A DNA stretch of 64,000 nucleotides from positions 1,043,501 through 1,107,500 of the forward strand of contig NZ_LS483470.1 in assembly GCF_900478135.1 (NCBI RefSeq), given 5' to 3'. The notes below the pieces were generated by a model. The model was not told the DNA's origin, did no database searches, and was given only the letters and a program-made list of their open reading frames with translations. How positions within the stretch are numbered: position 1 is the stretch's first letter; each line of letters starts with the position of its first letter. Both the position numbers and the translations under genes were made by a program. Positions 43,880 through 51,880 of the stretch are shown here, piece by piece. This DNA comes from Leminorella richardii. GTDB lineage: Bacteria; Pseudomonadota; Gammaproteobacteria; Enterobacterales; Enterobacteriaceae.

Positions 43880-45442
43880 TTGATCCCGGATGTATCGAAA
43901 GCGCTGTCTTGGTTAGAGGCGCACCCTCACGTTTTAAACGGTATCAAGCGCGGTATTGAACGGGAGACGCTGCGCGTCACCCCACAAGGGCACTTGGCCA
44001 CGACACCACATCCTGCTTCTTTAGGCTCTGCGCTGTCTCATCGTTGGATAACGACCGACTTTGCCGAGGCGCTGCTAGAGTTTATTACGCCCGTTGACGA
44101 CAGCGTCGATCACACGCTGGCCTTTCTGCGCGATATTCACCGTCACGTGAGTCGTGAGCTAGGCAGCGAGCTGATGTGGCCTTTAAGCATGCCCTGCTTT
44201 ATCAATTCGGAAGATACCATTGAGCTGGCGCAGTACGGCTCTTCTAACGTTGGGCGCTTTAAAACGCTCTACCGTGAGGGGTTAAAAAACCGGTACGGTG
44301 CGCTGATGCAGACTATCTCCGGCGTTCACTACAACTTCTCATTACCGCTGGAGTTCTGGCAGGCAAGAGAAGGGGTCACTGATGAGCAAAGCGGTAAAGA
44401 CAAAATTTCCGAAGGCTATTTCCGTTTAATCCGTAACTACTACCGCTTTGGCTGGACGATTCCTTTCCTGTTTGGTGCTTCCCCAGCGATCTGCTCTTCC
44501 TTCATTAAAGGTCGCGAAACTCAGCTCCCCTTTGAAAAGCTGAAGAGCGGTGCCTGCTATCTGCCTTATGCCACATCTTTGCGCATGAGCGATCTGGGCT
44601 ATACCAACACAGCGCAAAGCAATCTGGGGATCACCTTTAACGATCTGGACACCTACGTTAAGGGTATTAAGAACGCGATTTCTACTCCTGCGCCGCAGTT
44701 TGAAGCGCTGAATGAGAAGAAGGACGGTGGTCACCAGCAGATCAACAGCAACGTGTTGCAGATTGAAAACGAATTCTATGCGCCGATCCGACCTAAGCGC
44801 GTGACTAAGGGGGGGGAATCACCCTCTGACGCTCTGCTTCGCGGCGGTGTGGAATATATTGAAGTCAGAGCGCTGGATATTAACCCGTTCTCACCTATCG
44901 GCATCGATGCGGATCAGGCTCGTTTCCTCGACCTGTTCCTGATTTGGTGTACGCTGGCTGACGCGCCGATGATGAGCAGCGAGGAGCTGCAGTGTACGCG
45001 CTATAATTGGAACAGAGTGATTCTGGAAGGGCGCAAGCCGGGGCAAACCATCGGTATTGGCTGTGACAGTGACCGCCAGCCGCTGGATGTGGTTGGTAAA
45101 GCGCTGTTTGCCGACCTGATGCGGGTTGCTGAAGTGCTGGACAGCGGTAATGACAATACGCTGTATCAGAACGTCTGTAAAAAGCTGGTGTCTGCGTTTG
45201 ACTCTCCTGAGCTGACCTTCTCCGGCAGAATGCTGCAGGCAGTAAAGGACGTTGGTATCGGTCAGTTTGGGCTAGCGCTGGCTGAGCAGTACCGGCAGAG
45301 TCTGCAGTCTGAGCCATTGAGCGTTCTGACTGAAGAAGCTCTGGAAGCCGAACGAGTCGCCTCTTTACATCGTCAGGAAGAGATGGAAAAGCGGGACACG
45401 ATAAGTTTTGATGAGTATTTGGCTGAGCAGAATCGCCGCTGA
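43880..45442 (+). CDS. gshA: Glutamate-cysteine ligase GshA
   Basis: First enzyme of glutathione synthesis, joining Glu and Cys with ATP. 520 residues. It starts at TTG 43880 (GGGAGG 6 nt upstream, protein opening LIPDVSKALSWLE as in E. coli, whose gshA also starts with TTG). An in-frame codon 14 triplets earlier is less likely. IKRGIERETLRVTPQG, ISGVHYNFSLP, NVLQIENEFYAPIRPKR and EVRALDINPFSPIG are family motifs of the gamma-proteobacterial type. It complements the gsi glutathione importer elsewhere in the window. Confidence 0.97.
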   Translation: MIPDVSKALSWLEAHPHVLNGIKRGIERETLRVTPQGHLATTPHPASLGSALSHRWITTDFAEALLEFITPVDDSVDHTLAFLRDIHRHVSRELGSELMWPLSMPCFINSEDTIELAQYGSSNVGRFKTLYREGLKNRYGALMQTISGVHYNFSLPLEFWQAREGVTDEQSGKDKISEGYFRLIRNYYRFGWTIPFLFGASPAICSSFIKGRETQLPFEKLKSGACYLPYATSLRMSDLGYTNTAQSNLGITFNDLDTYVKGIKNAISTPAPQFEALNEKKDGGHQQINSNVLQIENEFYAPIRPKRVTKGGESPSDALLRGGVEYIEVRALDINPFSPIGIDADQARFLDLFLIWCTLADAPMMSSEELQCTRYNWNRVILEGRKPGQTIGIGCDSDRQPLDVVGKALFADLMRVAEVLDSGNDNTLYQNVCKKLVSAFDSPELTFSGRMLQAVKDVGIGQFGLALAEQYRQSLQSEPLSVLTEEALEAERVASLHRQEEMEKRDTISFDEYLAEQNRR

Positions 45443-45451
45443 TTTAGAGAT

Positions 45452-45518
45452 AAAAAAAAGGCCACAGTCTAGTGGCCTTACAAAATATCTTTAATGAGGG
45501 ATGATAACGAGTGTTCTT
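45452..45518 (-). ncRNA. micA: MicA, sigma-E-dependent small RNA
   Basis: Between gshA and luxS and antisense to them, exactly where E. coli micA lies. The minus strand reads GAACACTCGTTATCATCCC, an AT-rich Hfq-type middle, then the terminator GGCCACTAGACTGTGGCC followed by eight T's. The seed CTCGTTATCATCC is complementary to GGATGATAACGAG, which from memory is the ompA ribosome-binding region that MicA blocks. About 65 nt; the 5' end is placed at 45516-45518 from the promoter. Confidence 0.88.
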
Positions 45519-45525
45519 GTAATGA

Positions 45526-45553
45526 TAAGACTCGTACTTTTAGAAAAGGTTCT
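45526..45553 (-). promoter_or_regulatory. Sigma-E-type promoter of micA
   Basis: On the minus strand AGAACCT (45553-45547), 15-bp spacer, GTCTTA (45531-45526); consensus is GGAACTT and GTCTAA. It links MicA to envelope stress. It lies inside the luxS leader. Confidence 0.75.
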
Positions 45554-45597
45554 GGGTTGAGCAAAAAAATCTCGTTTTTTTTAAGAAGGTGATGAAA

Positions 45598-46107
45598 ATG
45601 CCACTGTTAGACAGTTTTACCGTAGACCATACCCGCATGTCCGCCCCAGCGGTTCGGGTAGCTAAAACCATGAAAACGCCTCTTGGCGATACCATCACGG
45701 TGTTTGATTTACGCTTCTGCCACCCAAATAAAGAAATTTTGCCAGAGCGGGGCATCCACACGCTTGAGCACCTGTTCGCTGGCTTTATGCGCGATCGTTT
45801 AAACGGCGACGGCGTGGAGATTATCGATATTTCTCCTATGGGCTGCCGCACTGGTTTTTACATGAGCCTTATTGGCGTACCGGATGAAGTAAGGGTGGCA
45901 AAAGCATGGGAAGCCGCCATGCAGGATGTACTGGGCGTACAGGATCAGGCGAAGATCCCAGAGCTGAACGAATACCAGTGCGGTACCTATTCAATGCACT
46001 CCCTGCAGGAAGCGCACGATATCGCGCGGCAAGTTATTGCTTCAGGGGTGGGCGTTAATCGGAATGAAGAACTGGCTTTACCGGCAGAGAAACTGGCTAG
46101 CCTGTAA
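45598..46107 (+). CDS. luxS: LuxS, S-ribosylhomocysteinase (AI-2 synthase)
   Basis: Converts S-ribosylhomocysteine to homocysteine and DPD, the precursor of autoinducer 2. 169 residues from ATG 45598 (AAGGTGA upstream). Metal ligands in HTLEHLFAGF and the later Cys in YQCGTY, plus the catalytic Cys in PMGCRTGFYMS. Downstream of gshA and micA, as in E. coli. Confidence 0.97.
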   Translation: MPLLDSFTVDHTRMSAPAVRVAKTMKTPLGDTITVFDLRFCHPNKEILPERGIHTLEHLFAGFMRDRLNGDGVEIIDISPMGCRTGFYMSLIGVPDEVRVAKAWEAAMQDVLGVQDQAKIPELNEYQCGTYSMHSLQEAHDIARQVIASGVGVNRNEELALPAEKLASL

Positions 46108-46130
46108 TATCGCGTTAATCGTAGCCAGAG

Positions 46131-46156
46131 CCCTGCCGTTTAGGCGGGGTTTATTT
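46131..46156 (+). terminator. luxS terminator
   Basis: CCCTGCC (46131-46137), loop GTTTA, GGCGGGG (46143-46149) with one G-U pair, then a T-rich tract. Confidence 0.75.
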
Positions 46157-46194
46157 TTTGAAGAGCGGAGGAATTCGAGAAAAGAAAGATAACG

Positions 46195-47487
46195 CTAGAC
46201 TTTTTCTTTCCCTGAACTGACCTGTGAACCTTTGGGGCGAATAACAACCTGCTTGATCATGTTGTTGCTGACCTTAACGATGTCCACACTGTAGTTCTTA
46301 AAATCGATATGGGTTCCGGCTTTGGGAATGTCTTCCAGATACTCCAACAGCAAGCCGTTAAGGGTTTTTGCCGCTGAGGTGGGCAGATGCCAGCCCATAG
46401 CCTTATTCAGGTCGCGAATGCTGGTGCTGCCGTCAACGGAAACCGAGCCGTCGGGCTGTCGAATAACCTCATCTTCCAGCGTTGGGGACATCGATGTGGT
46501 AAAGTCGCCAACGATTTCCTCAAGAATATCCTCAACGCTAACCAGCCCCTGAATATCGCCGTATTCATCGACAATTACGCCGACTTTTTCTCTATTGCGC
46601 TGAAATTTGACTAACTGAACGTTAAGCGGCGTTCCTTCTGGAATAAAGTAAATTTTGTCGGCAGCGCGCAGCAGCGTTTCTTTATTGAACTCGCTTTTTT
46701 CCATCATTAGGCGATAGGCCTCGCGAACCCGCAGCATGCCGATAGCGTCGTCAAGGGAGTCTCTATACAGCACTATACGGCCGTGGGGAGAGTGGGTGAG
46801 CTGCTTTAGAATGTCTTTCCAGTCGTCGTTAATGTTGATACCGACGATGTCCTGACGCGGCACCATGATGTCGTCAACGCTGATGGCTTCCAGATCCAAT
46901 ACCGACAGCAGCATGCTCTGATAGCGGTGGGAAATAAGCGGATTCGAGGCGTTAACGATAGTACGAAGCTCATCTTTACTGACGGCGTCAGAGCTTTTTA
47001 CGTCGGAGCGCAGTCCGAACAGGCGCATAATAAAGCGCGTGATGCCGTTGAGCAGCCATACCAGCGGCGCCATGAGCTTTTGCAACGGCTTAAGCAGCAG
47101 GCTGCTGGGAAAGGCGACTCGCTCGGGATACAGAGCGGCTACCGTCTTGGGCAGGACTTCGGCAAACACCAGAATGATAAACGTGAGCAGACCGGTGGCG
47201 ATAGCAACGCCGATGTCACCATAGAGGCGAATACCTATTACCGTTGAAAGGGCTGAAGCGAGAATATTGACCAGATTGTTGCCAATCAGCACTAGGCTGA
47301 TAAGCCGGTCAGGACGCTGCAAAAGCTTTTCTACCCGCCGCGCCTGAGGATTGCCTTTGCTGGCCAGATAGCGAAGCCGATAGCGATTCAGAGTCATCAT
47401 GCCGGTTTCCGACGCAGAGAAGTAGGCGGAAATCAGCACCAGAATAATCAGTATGATGATAAGCGTACTGGTCGATACGGTGTCCAC
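46195..47487 (-). CDS. yfjD: YfjD/CorB-type CNNM membrane protein with CBS domains
   Basis: 430 residues from GTG 47487. An N-terminal CNNM transmembrane domain (AYFSASETGMMTLNRYRLR, LVLIGNNLVNILASALSTV, FAEVLPKTVAALYPE) is followed by a CBS pair (MVPRQDIVGININDDW; GVIVDEYGDIQGLVSVEDILEEI) and a CorC/HlyC C-terminal domain. This family transports or regulates Mg2+/Co2+. Neighbour of ypjD and ffh as in E. coli. Possibly co-transcribed with ypjD (57-bp gap). Confidence 0.93.
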   Translation of the reverse strand: MDTVSTSTLIIILIILVLISAYFSASETGMMTLNRYRLRYLASKGNPQARRVEKLLQRPDRLISLVLIGNNLVNILASALSTVIGIRLYGDIGVAIATGLLTFIILVFAEVLPKTVAALYPERVAFPSSLLLKPLQKLMAPLVWLLNGITRFIMRLFGLRSDVKSSDAVSKDELRTIVNASNPLISHRYQSMLLSVLDLEAISVDDIMVPRQDIVGININDDWKDILKQLTHSPHGRIVLYRDSLDDAIGMLRVREAYRLMMEKSEFNKETLLRAADKIYFIPEGTPLNVQLVKFQRNREKVGVIVDEYGDIQGLVSVEDILEEIVGDFTTSMSPTLEDEVIRQPDGSVSVDGSTSIRDLNKAMGWHLPTSAAKTLNGLLLEYLEDIPKAGTHIDFKNYSVDIVKVSNNMIKQVVIRPKGSQVSSGKEKV

Positions 47488-47544
47488 CGAGTATTGCCCT
47501 CAAAATTATTAGCGGTTGGGTAACTCAAGTATAGGGCGTCTTGC

Positions 47545-48339
47545 CTACCAGCGCCCCAGCATCAGCTGAATAAAGCGGCTGCCAAAGTAGCCCAGCGTGA
47601 GCAGCACCGCGCCCGCGATGCTGAACCATACCACTTTACGCCCGCGCCAGCCCTGACGGAAGTGGCCCCAAAGCAAAACGAGATAAACCAGCCAGGCCAT
47701 AATAGAGAGCACGGTTTTGTGCACATTTTCTCGGCCGAATAGGTTATCCAGATAGATAACGCCTGTTAGCAGCGTGAGCGTTAGCAGAACGACGCCAACC
47801 TGAGTGATGTGAAACATTTTCCGCTCAGTGGAAAGCAGGGGCGGCATGCCTGGCGCAAACGTCAACTTTTTATGCTTTAGCCGATAGTCAATCCACGCCA
47901 GCTGCGCGGCATAAAGCGCAGCAATAATCAGCGTTGCGTAAGAGAACAGCGCCAAAACGATGTGGGCAAGCAGCGTTGGGCTACCTTCCAGATGCAGGAT
48001 AAATTCCCAAGGGGTGAAGCTGGCCAATGCAAGGTTAATGATAGAAAAACAGTACACAATGGGAAGCAGTACCCAGCCGCGATTTTTCGACGCCACGAAG
48101 GTCATGATGGCACTAATCAGCAGGCTGGCACCGGAGGCCATATTGAGCAGACTGATGTTTTGACCGTAGTCAACGTCGAAGACACGCTGCTGAAGCGCAA
48201 TGCCGTGAAAAATAAGCGCAAATATCGCTGACACCAGCACCCAGCGGCGATGGAGACCTTTATTCTTTATCAGGCCGGGAATAATTAACCCGAGACTGGC
48301 TAAATAGGCAATCAGCGAAAGTATGGCAAAAACAGGCAT
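47545..48339 (-). CDS. ypjD: YpjD, CcmC/HemX-like inner-membrane protein
   Basis: 264 residues with about eight membrane helices. The conserved core LHIVLALFSYATL-like region (LLAHIVLALFSYATLIIAALYAAQLAWID) and HKTVLSIMAWLVYLVLLWGHFRQGWRG carry the histidines and aromatic residues of the cytochrome c assembly family. Suggested roles include magnesium/cobalt resistance with CorC-type proteins and haem-related functions; its precise activity is not established. Divergent from ffh. Confidence 0.9.
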   Translation of the reverse strand: MPVFAILSLIAYLASLGLIIPGLIKNKGLHRRWVLVSAIFALIFHGIALQQRVFDVDYGQNISLLNMASGASLLISAIMTFVASKNRGWVLLPIVYCFSIINLALASFTPWEFILHLEGSPTLLAHIVLALFSYATLIIAALYAAQLAWIDYRLKHKKLTFAPGMPPLLSTERKMFHITQVGVVLLTLTLLTGVIYLDNLFGRENVHKTVLSIMAWLVYLVLLWGHFRQGWRGRKVVWFSIAGAVLLTLGYFGSRFIQLMLGRW

Positions 48340-48510
48340 AGTCGTTAACGTCTGGTTTATATAACCTTGAGATAAGTGAAAACAGTATAGCGTTAGTGGC
48401 GTCCCCCTCCAACCAATAACTGTTCTTCAGGCGGTTCATGGTATACTGGCCGAAATCTTTCCCGCGAATCGCGGATTATCATTAGTTAAAGCCATAGTTG
48501 AGCAGAAACG

Positions 48511-49869
48511 ATGTTTGAAAATTTATCTGACAGATTATCGCGTACTCTTCGCAATATCAGCGGCCGTGGGCGGCTGACCGAAGACAATATTAAAGAGACT
48601 CTGCGCGAAGTGCGTATGGCGCTTCTGGAAGCTGACGTCGCTCTGCCAGTCGTGCGCGACTTTATCAATAGAGTGAAAGAGAGCGCTCTTGGGCAGGAAG
48701 TTAATAAAAGCCTGACGCCAGGGCAGGAGTTCGTCAAGATCGTCCGCAACGAGCTGGTGTCAGCGATGGGCGAGGAAAACGATGCGCTAAATCTCGCTGC
48801 ACAGCCTCCCGCCGTTATTCTGATGGCCGGTCTACAGGGTGCCGGTAAGACGACCAGCGTCGCTAAACTGGCGAAGTTTCTGAAAGAAAAACAGAAGAAG
48901 AAAGTGCTGGTGGTGTCCGCCGACGTTTACCGCCCGGCGGCTATCCGCCAGTTGGAAACGCTGGCTGAGGCCATCGAGACGGACTTCTTCCCTTCCGACG
49001 CACAGGAAAAGCCTGTTGATATCGTCAACCGCGCTTTGTCTCACGCTAAGCTTAAGTTTTATGACGTACTGATCGTCGATACCGCCGGTCGCCTGCACGT
49101 TGATGAAGCCATGATGGACGAAATCAAGCAGGTGCACGCGGCGCTGAATCCGATAGAAACGCTGTTTGTGGTGGACGCCATGACCGGTCAGGACGCCGCC
49201 AACACCGCTAAGGCGTTTAATGAAGCGCTGCCGCTAACGGGCGTGGTGTTGACCAAGGTTGACGGTGACGCACGAGGCGGTGCGGCGCTTTCTATCCGCC
49301 ATATTACCGGTAAGCCTATCAAGTTCCTGGGCGTTGGCGAGAAAACCGAAGCGCTAGAGCCGTTCCACCCCGATCGTGTTGCATCCCGCATTCTCGGCAT
49401 GGGCGACATGCTGTCCCTGATCGAAGAGCTGGAGAGCAAGGTTGACCGCGTGAAAGCGGAGAAACTGGCTTCCAAGCTCAAGAAGGGGGACGGTTTTGAC
49501 CTGACGGACTTCCTCGAGCAGCTCAAGCAGATGCGCAACATGGGCGGTATGGCCAGCATGATGAGCAAATTGCCGGGCATGGGGCAAATTCCGGACAACG
49601 TAAAGTCCCAGATGGATGACAAAGTGCTGGTTCGTATGGAGGCCATCATTAACTCGATGACCTTTAAAGAGCGCGAAGCACCAGAGATTATCAAAGGCTC
49701 CCGCAAGCGCCGCATTGCTGCCGGTTCCGGCGTGCAGGTGCAGGATGTCAACCGTCTGCTTAAGCAGTTTGACGACATGCAGCGCATGATGAAGAAAATG
49801 AAGAAAGGCGGTATGGCCAAAATGATGCGCGGCATGAAGGGTATGATGCCGCCGGGCATGATGCGCTAA
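48511..49869 (+). CDS. ffh: Ffh, signal recognition particle GTPase
   Basis: SRP54 homologue of 452 residues that, with 4.5S RNA, delivers nascent inner-membrane proteins to FtsY. N domain ALLEADVALPVVRDF, G domain with G1 GLQGAGKTTSVAKLA, G3 DTAGRLHVDE and G4 TKVDGDARGG, then the methionine-rich M domain (MRNMGGMASMMSKLPGMGQI, MQRMMKKMKKGGMAKMM). Complete. Confidence 0.98.
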   Translation: MFENLSDRLSRTLRNISGRGRLTEDNIKETLREVRMALLEADVALPVVRDFINRVKESALGQEVNKSLTPGQEFVKIVRNELVSAMGEENDALNLAAQPPAVILMAGLQGAGKTTSVAKLAKFLKEKQKKKVLVVSADVYRPAAIRQLETLAEAIETDFFPSDAQEKPVDIVNRALSHAKLKFYDVLIVDTAGRLHVDEAMMDEIKQVHAALNPIETLFVVDAMTGQDAANTAKAFNEALPLTGVVLTKVDGDARGGAALSIRHITGKPIKFLGVGEKTEALEPFHPDRVASRILGMGDMLSLIEELESKVDRVKAEKLASKLKKGDGFDLTDFLEQLKQMRNMGGMASMMSKLPGMGQIPDNVKSQMDDKVLVRMEAIINSMTFKEREAPEIIKGSRKRRIAAGSGVQVQDVNRLLKQFDDMQRMMKKMKKGGMAKMMRGMKGMMPPGMMR

Positions 49870-49889
49870 GTGCTGAAAGAGAGGGCGTG

Positions 49890-50747
49890 ATGACGTGCTT
49901 AATGAGGCTGTCTCAGGGAATGGCGCAGTTTTCTCCGTCGGAGAAAAAGATGGCGGCGTTTATTCTCGAGTCTCCCAAGCGCATTGTGACGCTCTCTTCT
50001 CAGGAACTGGCTGCGGCATTGAACGTGAGCCAGTCGGGCATTATTAAGTTTGCGCAAAAGCTGGGTTTTAAGGGCTACACGGCGCTTAAGCTGGCTATCA
50101 GTGAAGAACTGGGGCGTAATCGGCAGGTAGAGAAGTCAACGCTGCACCTGCACAATGAAATTACCGGCGATGACGATCTTCTGGCTATCGCTAACAAACT
50201 GCTGCTGGAAAAACAGAGTGCCCTTCGGGAAACCATGAACGCGCTGGATGCAAAGGTTTTCAACCAAGTGGTAGAAAAGGTGGCGGCCGCGCATAAGGTT
50301 CACATTGCCGGCATCGGTGGGTCAGCGCTGATTGCTAAAGATCTGGCCTATAAACTGTTGAAAATAGGCATTCCTGCCTTTTCTGAGTTCGATAGTCACG
50401 TGCAGTTGACCATTGCTCAAACGCTGGGGCCGAGCGACGTTCAGATTGCTATTTCCTATTCCGGCGTTCGGCGCGAGGTCGTACTGGCAGCAGAAGTCGC
50501 CAGAGCGCAGGGAGCGACGGTAGTTGCTATCACCTCTCTGAGAAACAACGCGCTGACACAGCAGGCTGACTTTGTGCTTCATTCTGTTGCAGACGAGGTT
50601 CAATGGCGTAGCTCTTCCATTTCTTCCCGCACGGCTCAGAACGCTGTGACCGATCTGCTGTTTATGGCGCTGGTGCAGCACGACCGCGAACGGGCCAACG
50701 GCCTGATCCAACAGAGCGGCGAGCTGGTGAAAAAAATACTTCTCTAA
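49890..50747 (+). CDS. murR: MurR, RpiR-family repressor of MurNAc catabolism
   Basis: Regulator of 285 residues with an N-terminal HTH_6 domain (ALNVSQSGIIKFAQKLGFKGYTALK) and a C-terminal SIS sugar-phosphate domain (VHIAGIGGSALIAKDLAYKLL, IAISYSGVRREVV). The family representative represses murQP and is relieved by MurNAc-6-phosphate. ATG 49890 follows GAGGG. Here it lies on the same strand as murQ-murP, whereas in E. coli it is divergent from them. Starts about 20 bp after ffh. Confidence 0.9.
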   Translation: MTCLMRLSQGMAQFSPSEKKMAAFILESPKRIVTLSSQELAAALNVSQSGIIKFAQKLGFKGYTALKLAISEELGRNRQVEKSTLHLHNEITGDDDLLAIANKLLLEKQSALRETMNALDAKVFNQVVEKVAAAHKVHIAGIGGSALIAKDLAYKLLKIGIPAFSEFDSHVQLTIAQTLGPSDVQIAISYSGVRREVVLAAEVARAQGATVVAITSLRNNALTQQADFVLHSVADEVQWRSSSISSRTAQNAVTDLLFMALVQHDRERANGLIQQSGELVKKILL

Positions 50748-50764
50748 ATCCAGCTTCAAGGCTC

Positions 50765-50822
50765 TTTTTTCTTATCTCTACCTATCTTTCTTTTTCCTCT
50801 CTCTCTCTCTTTCTTTCTCTTT
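50765..50822. repeat. Polypyrimidine tract with a CT microsatellite
   Basis: Almost pure C/T sequence upstream of murQ, including seven CT dinucleotides at 50797-50810. Such tracts are prone to slippage and can form unusual DNA structures. No gene lies in the 211-bp murR-murQ gap. Confidence 0.7.
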
Positions 50823-50834
50823 AGTCTCTGGCGA

Positions 50835-50895
50835 TGTGAATAGCGTCATAAAAATCGACAATGTCTATGTGCCTTTTTGAATAATTTATTATAAT
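50835..50895 (+). promoter_or_regulatory. CRP site and promoter of murQP
   Basis: TGTGAATAGCGTCATA at 50835-50850 matches the CRP consensus (TGTGA-N6-TCACA with one change). A TATAAT lies at 50890-50895 with a poor -35. The CRP centre is about 60 bp before the expected start site, the class I position. cAMP-CRP dependence of murQP is known in E. coli. GAATAAAAAATTC just downstream is a possible MurR contact. Confidence 0.75.
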
Positions 50896-50958
50896 TACCT
50901 GTAGATTATTGGAATAAAAAATTCATTAAAGAAAACGCCTGCGCAGGAGATAAGCCCC

Positions 50959-51864
50959 ATGATCGATCTGAGTCAAATGGTGACGGAAAGCCGTAATCCG
51001 GCCAGTGAACGCATTGATGAACTAACCACATTGGAGATGCTGCGGGTCATTAATGATGAAGATAAAAAAGTGGCTTTTGCGGTAGAAAAAGAGCTGCCTC
51101 ACATTGCTCGCGCGGTGGATGCTATCAGCGAAGCCTTTAGCCTCGGTGGCCGGCTGGTGTATTGCGGTGCAGGAACCTCTGGAAGGCTGGGGATTCTGGA
51201 TGCCAGCGAGTGTCCGCCAACCTATGGTACGCCTCCAGAGCAGGTTATTGGTCTTATTGCCGGTGGGCATCGGGCGATTCTGAAAGCGGTAGAAAACGCC
51301 GAAGACAGCCTTGAAATGGGCGTTGAGGATCTGAAAGCGATTGGTTTTAACGAGCGCGATGTTTTGGTGGGGATCGCCGCCAGCGGACGGACGCCTTACG
51401 TGTTGGCTGCCATGGCATACGCTGACTCGCTGGGAGCGACGGTTGTTAGCCTAAGCTGTAACCCAGAAAGCCCGATGGCTAAAGCCGCAAATATTGCTAT
51501 TACGCCCGTTGTCGGCGGAGAGGTGGTGACTGGCTCGTCGCGCATGAAGGCCGGAACAGCTCAGAAGCTGGTGCTTAATATGCTGACAACCGGTGCCATG
51601 ATCCGCACCGGAAAAGTGTATGGCAACCTGATGGTTGACGTAGAGGCGACCAACGCCAAGCTGATTGAACGGCAAAAGGGCATTGTGATGCAGGCGACGG
51701 GCTGTGACCGTGACGAAGCACAGGCTGCGCTAGAGCAGAGTGACGGTCACTGTAAGACGGCAATTGTGATGGTTTTAACCGGTGTGTCCGCCGAACAGGC
51801 AAAGGCGATGCTGGCAGCCCATCGCGGATTTATTCGCCCGGCGATAGAAGCCGGGCGTGAATAG
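50959..51864 (+). CDS. murQ: MurQ, N-acetylmuramic acid 6-phosphate etherase
   Basis: Cleaves the lactyl ether of MurNAc-6-P to give GlcNAc-6-P and D-lactate in cell-wall recycling. 301 residues. SIS domain with RLVYCGAGTSGRLGILDASECPP, VGIAASGRTPYVLAAM, TGSSRMKAGTAQKLVLNM; the catalytic Glu is in the ASECPPTYG region. AGGAG 12 nt upstream. murP starts 16 bp later. Confidence 0.97.
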   Translation: MIDLSQMVTESRNPASERIDELTTLEMLRVINDEDKKVAFAVEKELPHIARAVDAISEAFSLGGRLVYCGAGTSGRLGILDASECPPTYGTPPEQVIGLIAGGHRAILKAVENAEDSLEMGVEDLKAIGFNERDVLVGIAASGRTPYVLAAMAYADSLGATVVSLSCNPESPMAKAANIAITPVVGGEVVTGSSRMKAGTAQKLVLNMLTTGAMIRTGKVYGNLMVDVEATNAKLIERQKGIVMQATGCDRDEAQAALEQSDGHCKTAIVMVLTGVSAEQAKAMLAAHRGFIRPAIEAGRE

Positions 51865-51880
51865 CCAGGAGACAGCGGCA

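Noticed and set aside
49188..49859. 223-codon open frame antisense to ffh
   Set aside because: It mirrors the methionine-rich M domain of ffh, has Ser/Arg-rich low-complexity translation and no ribosome-binding site.
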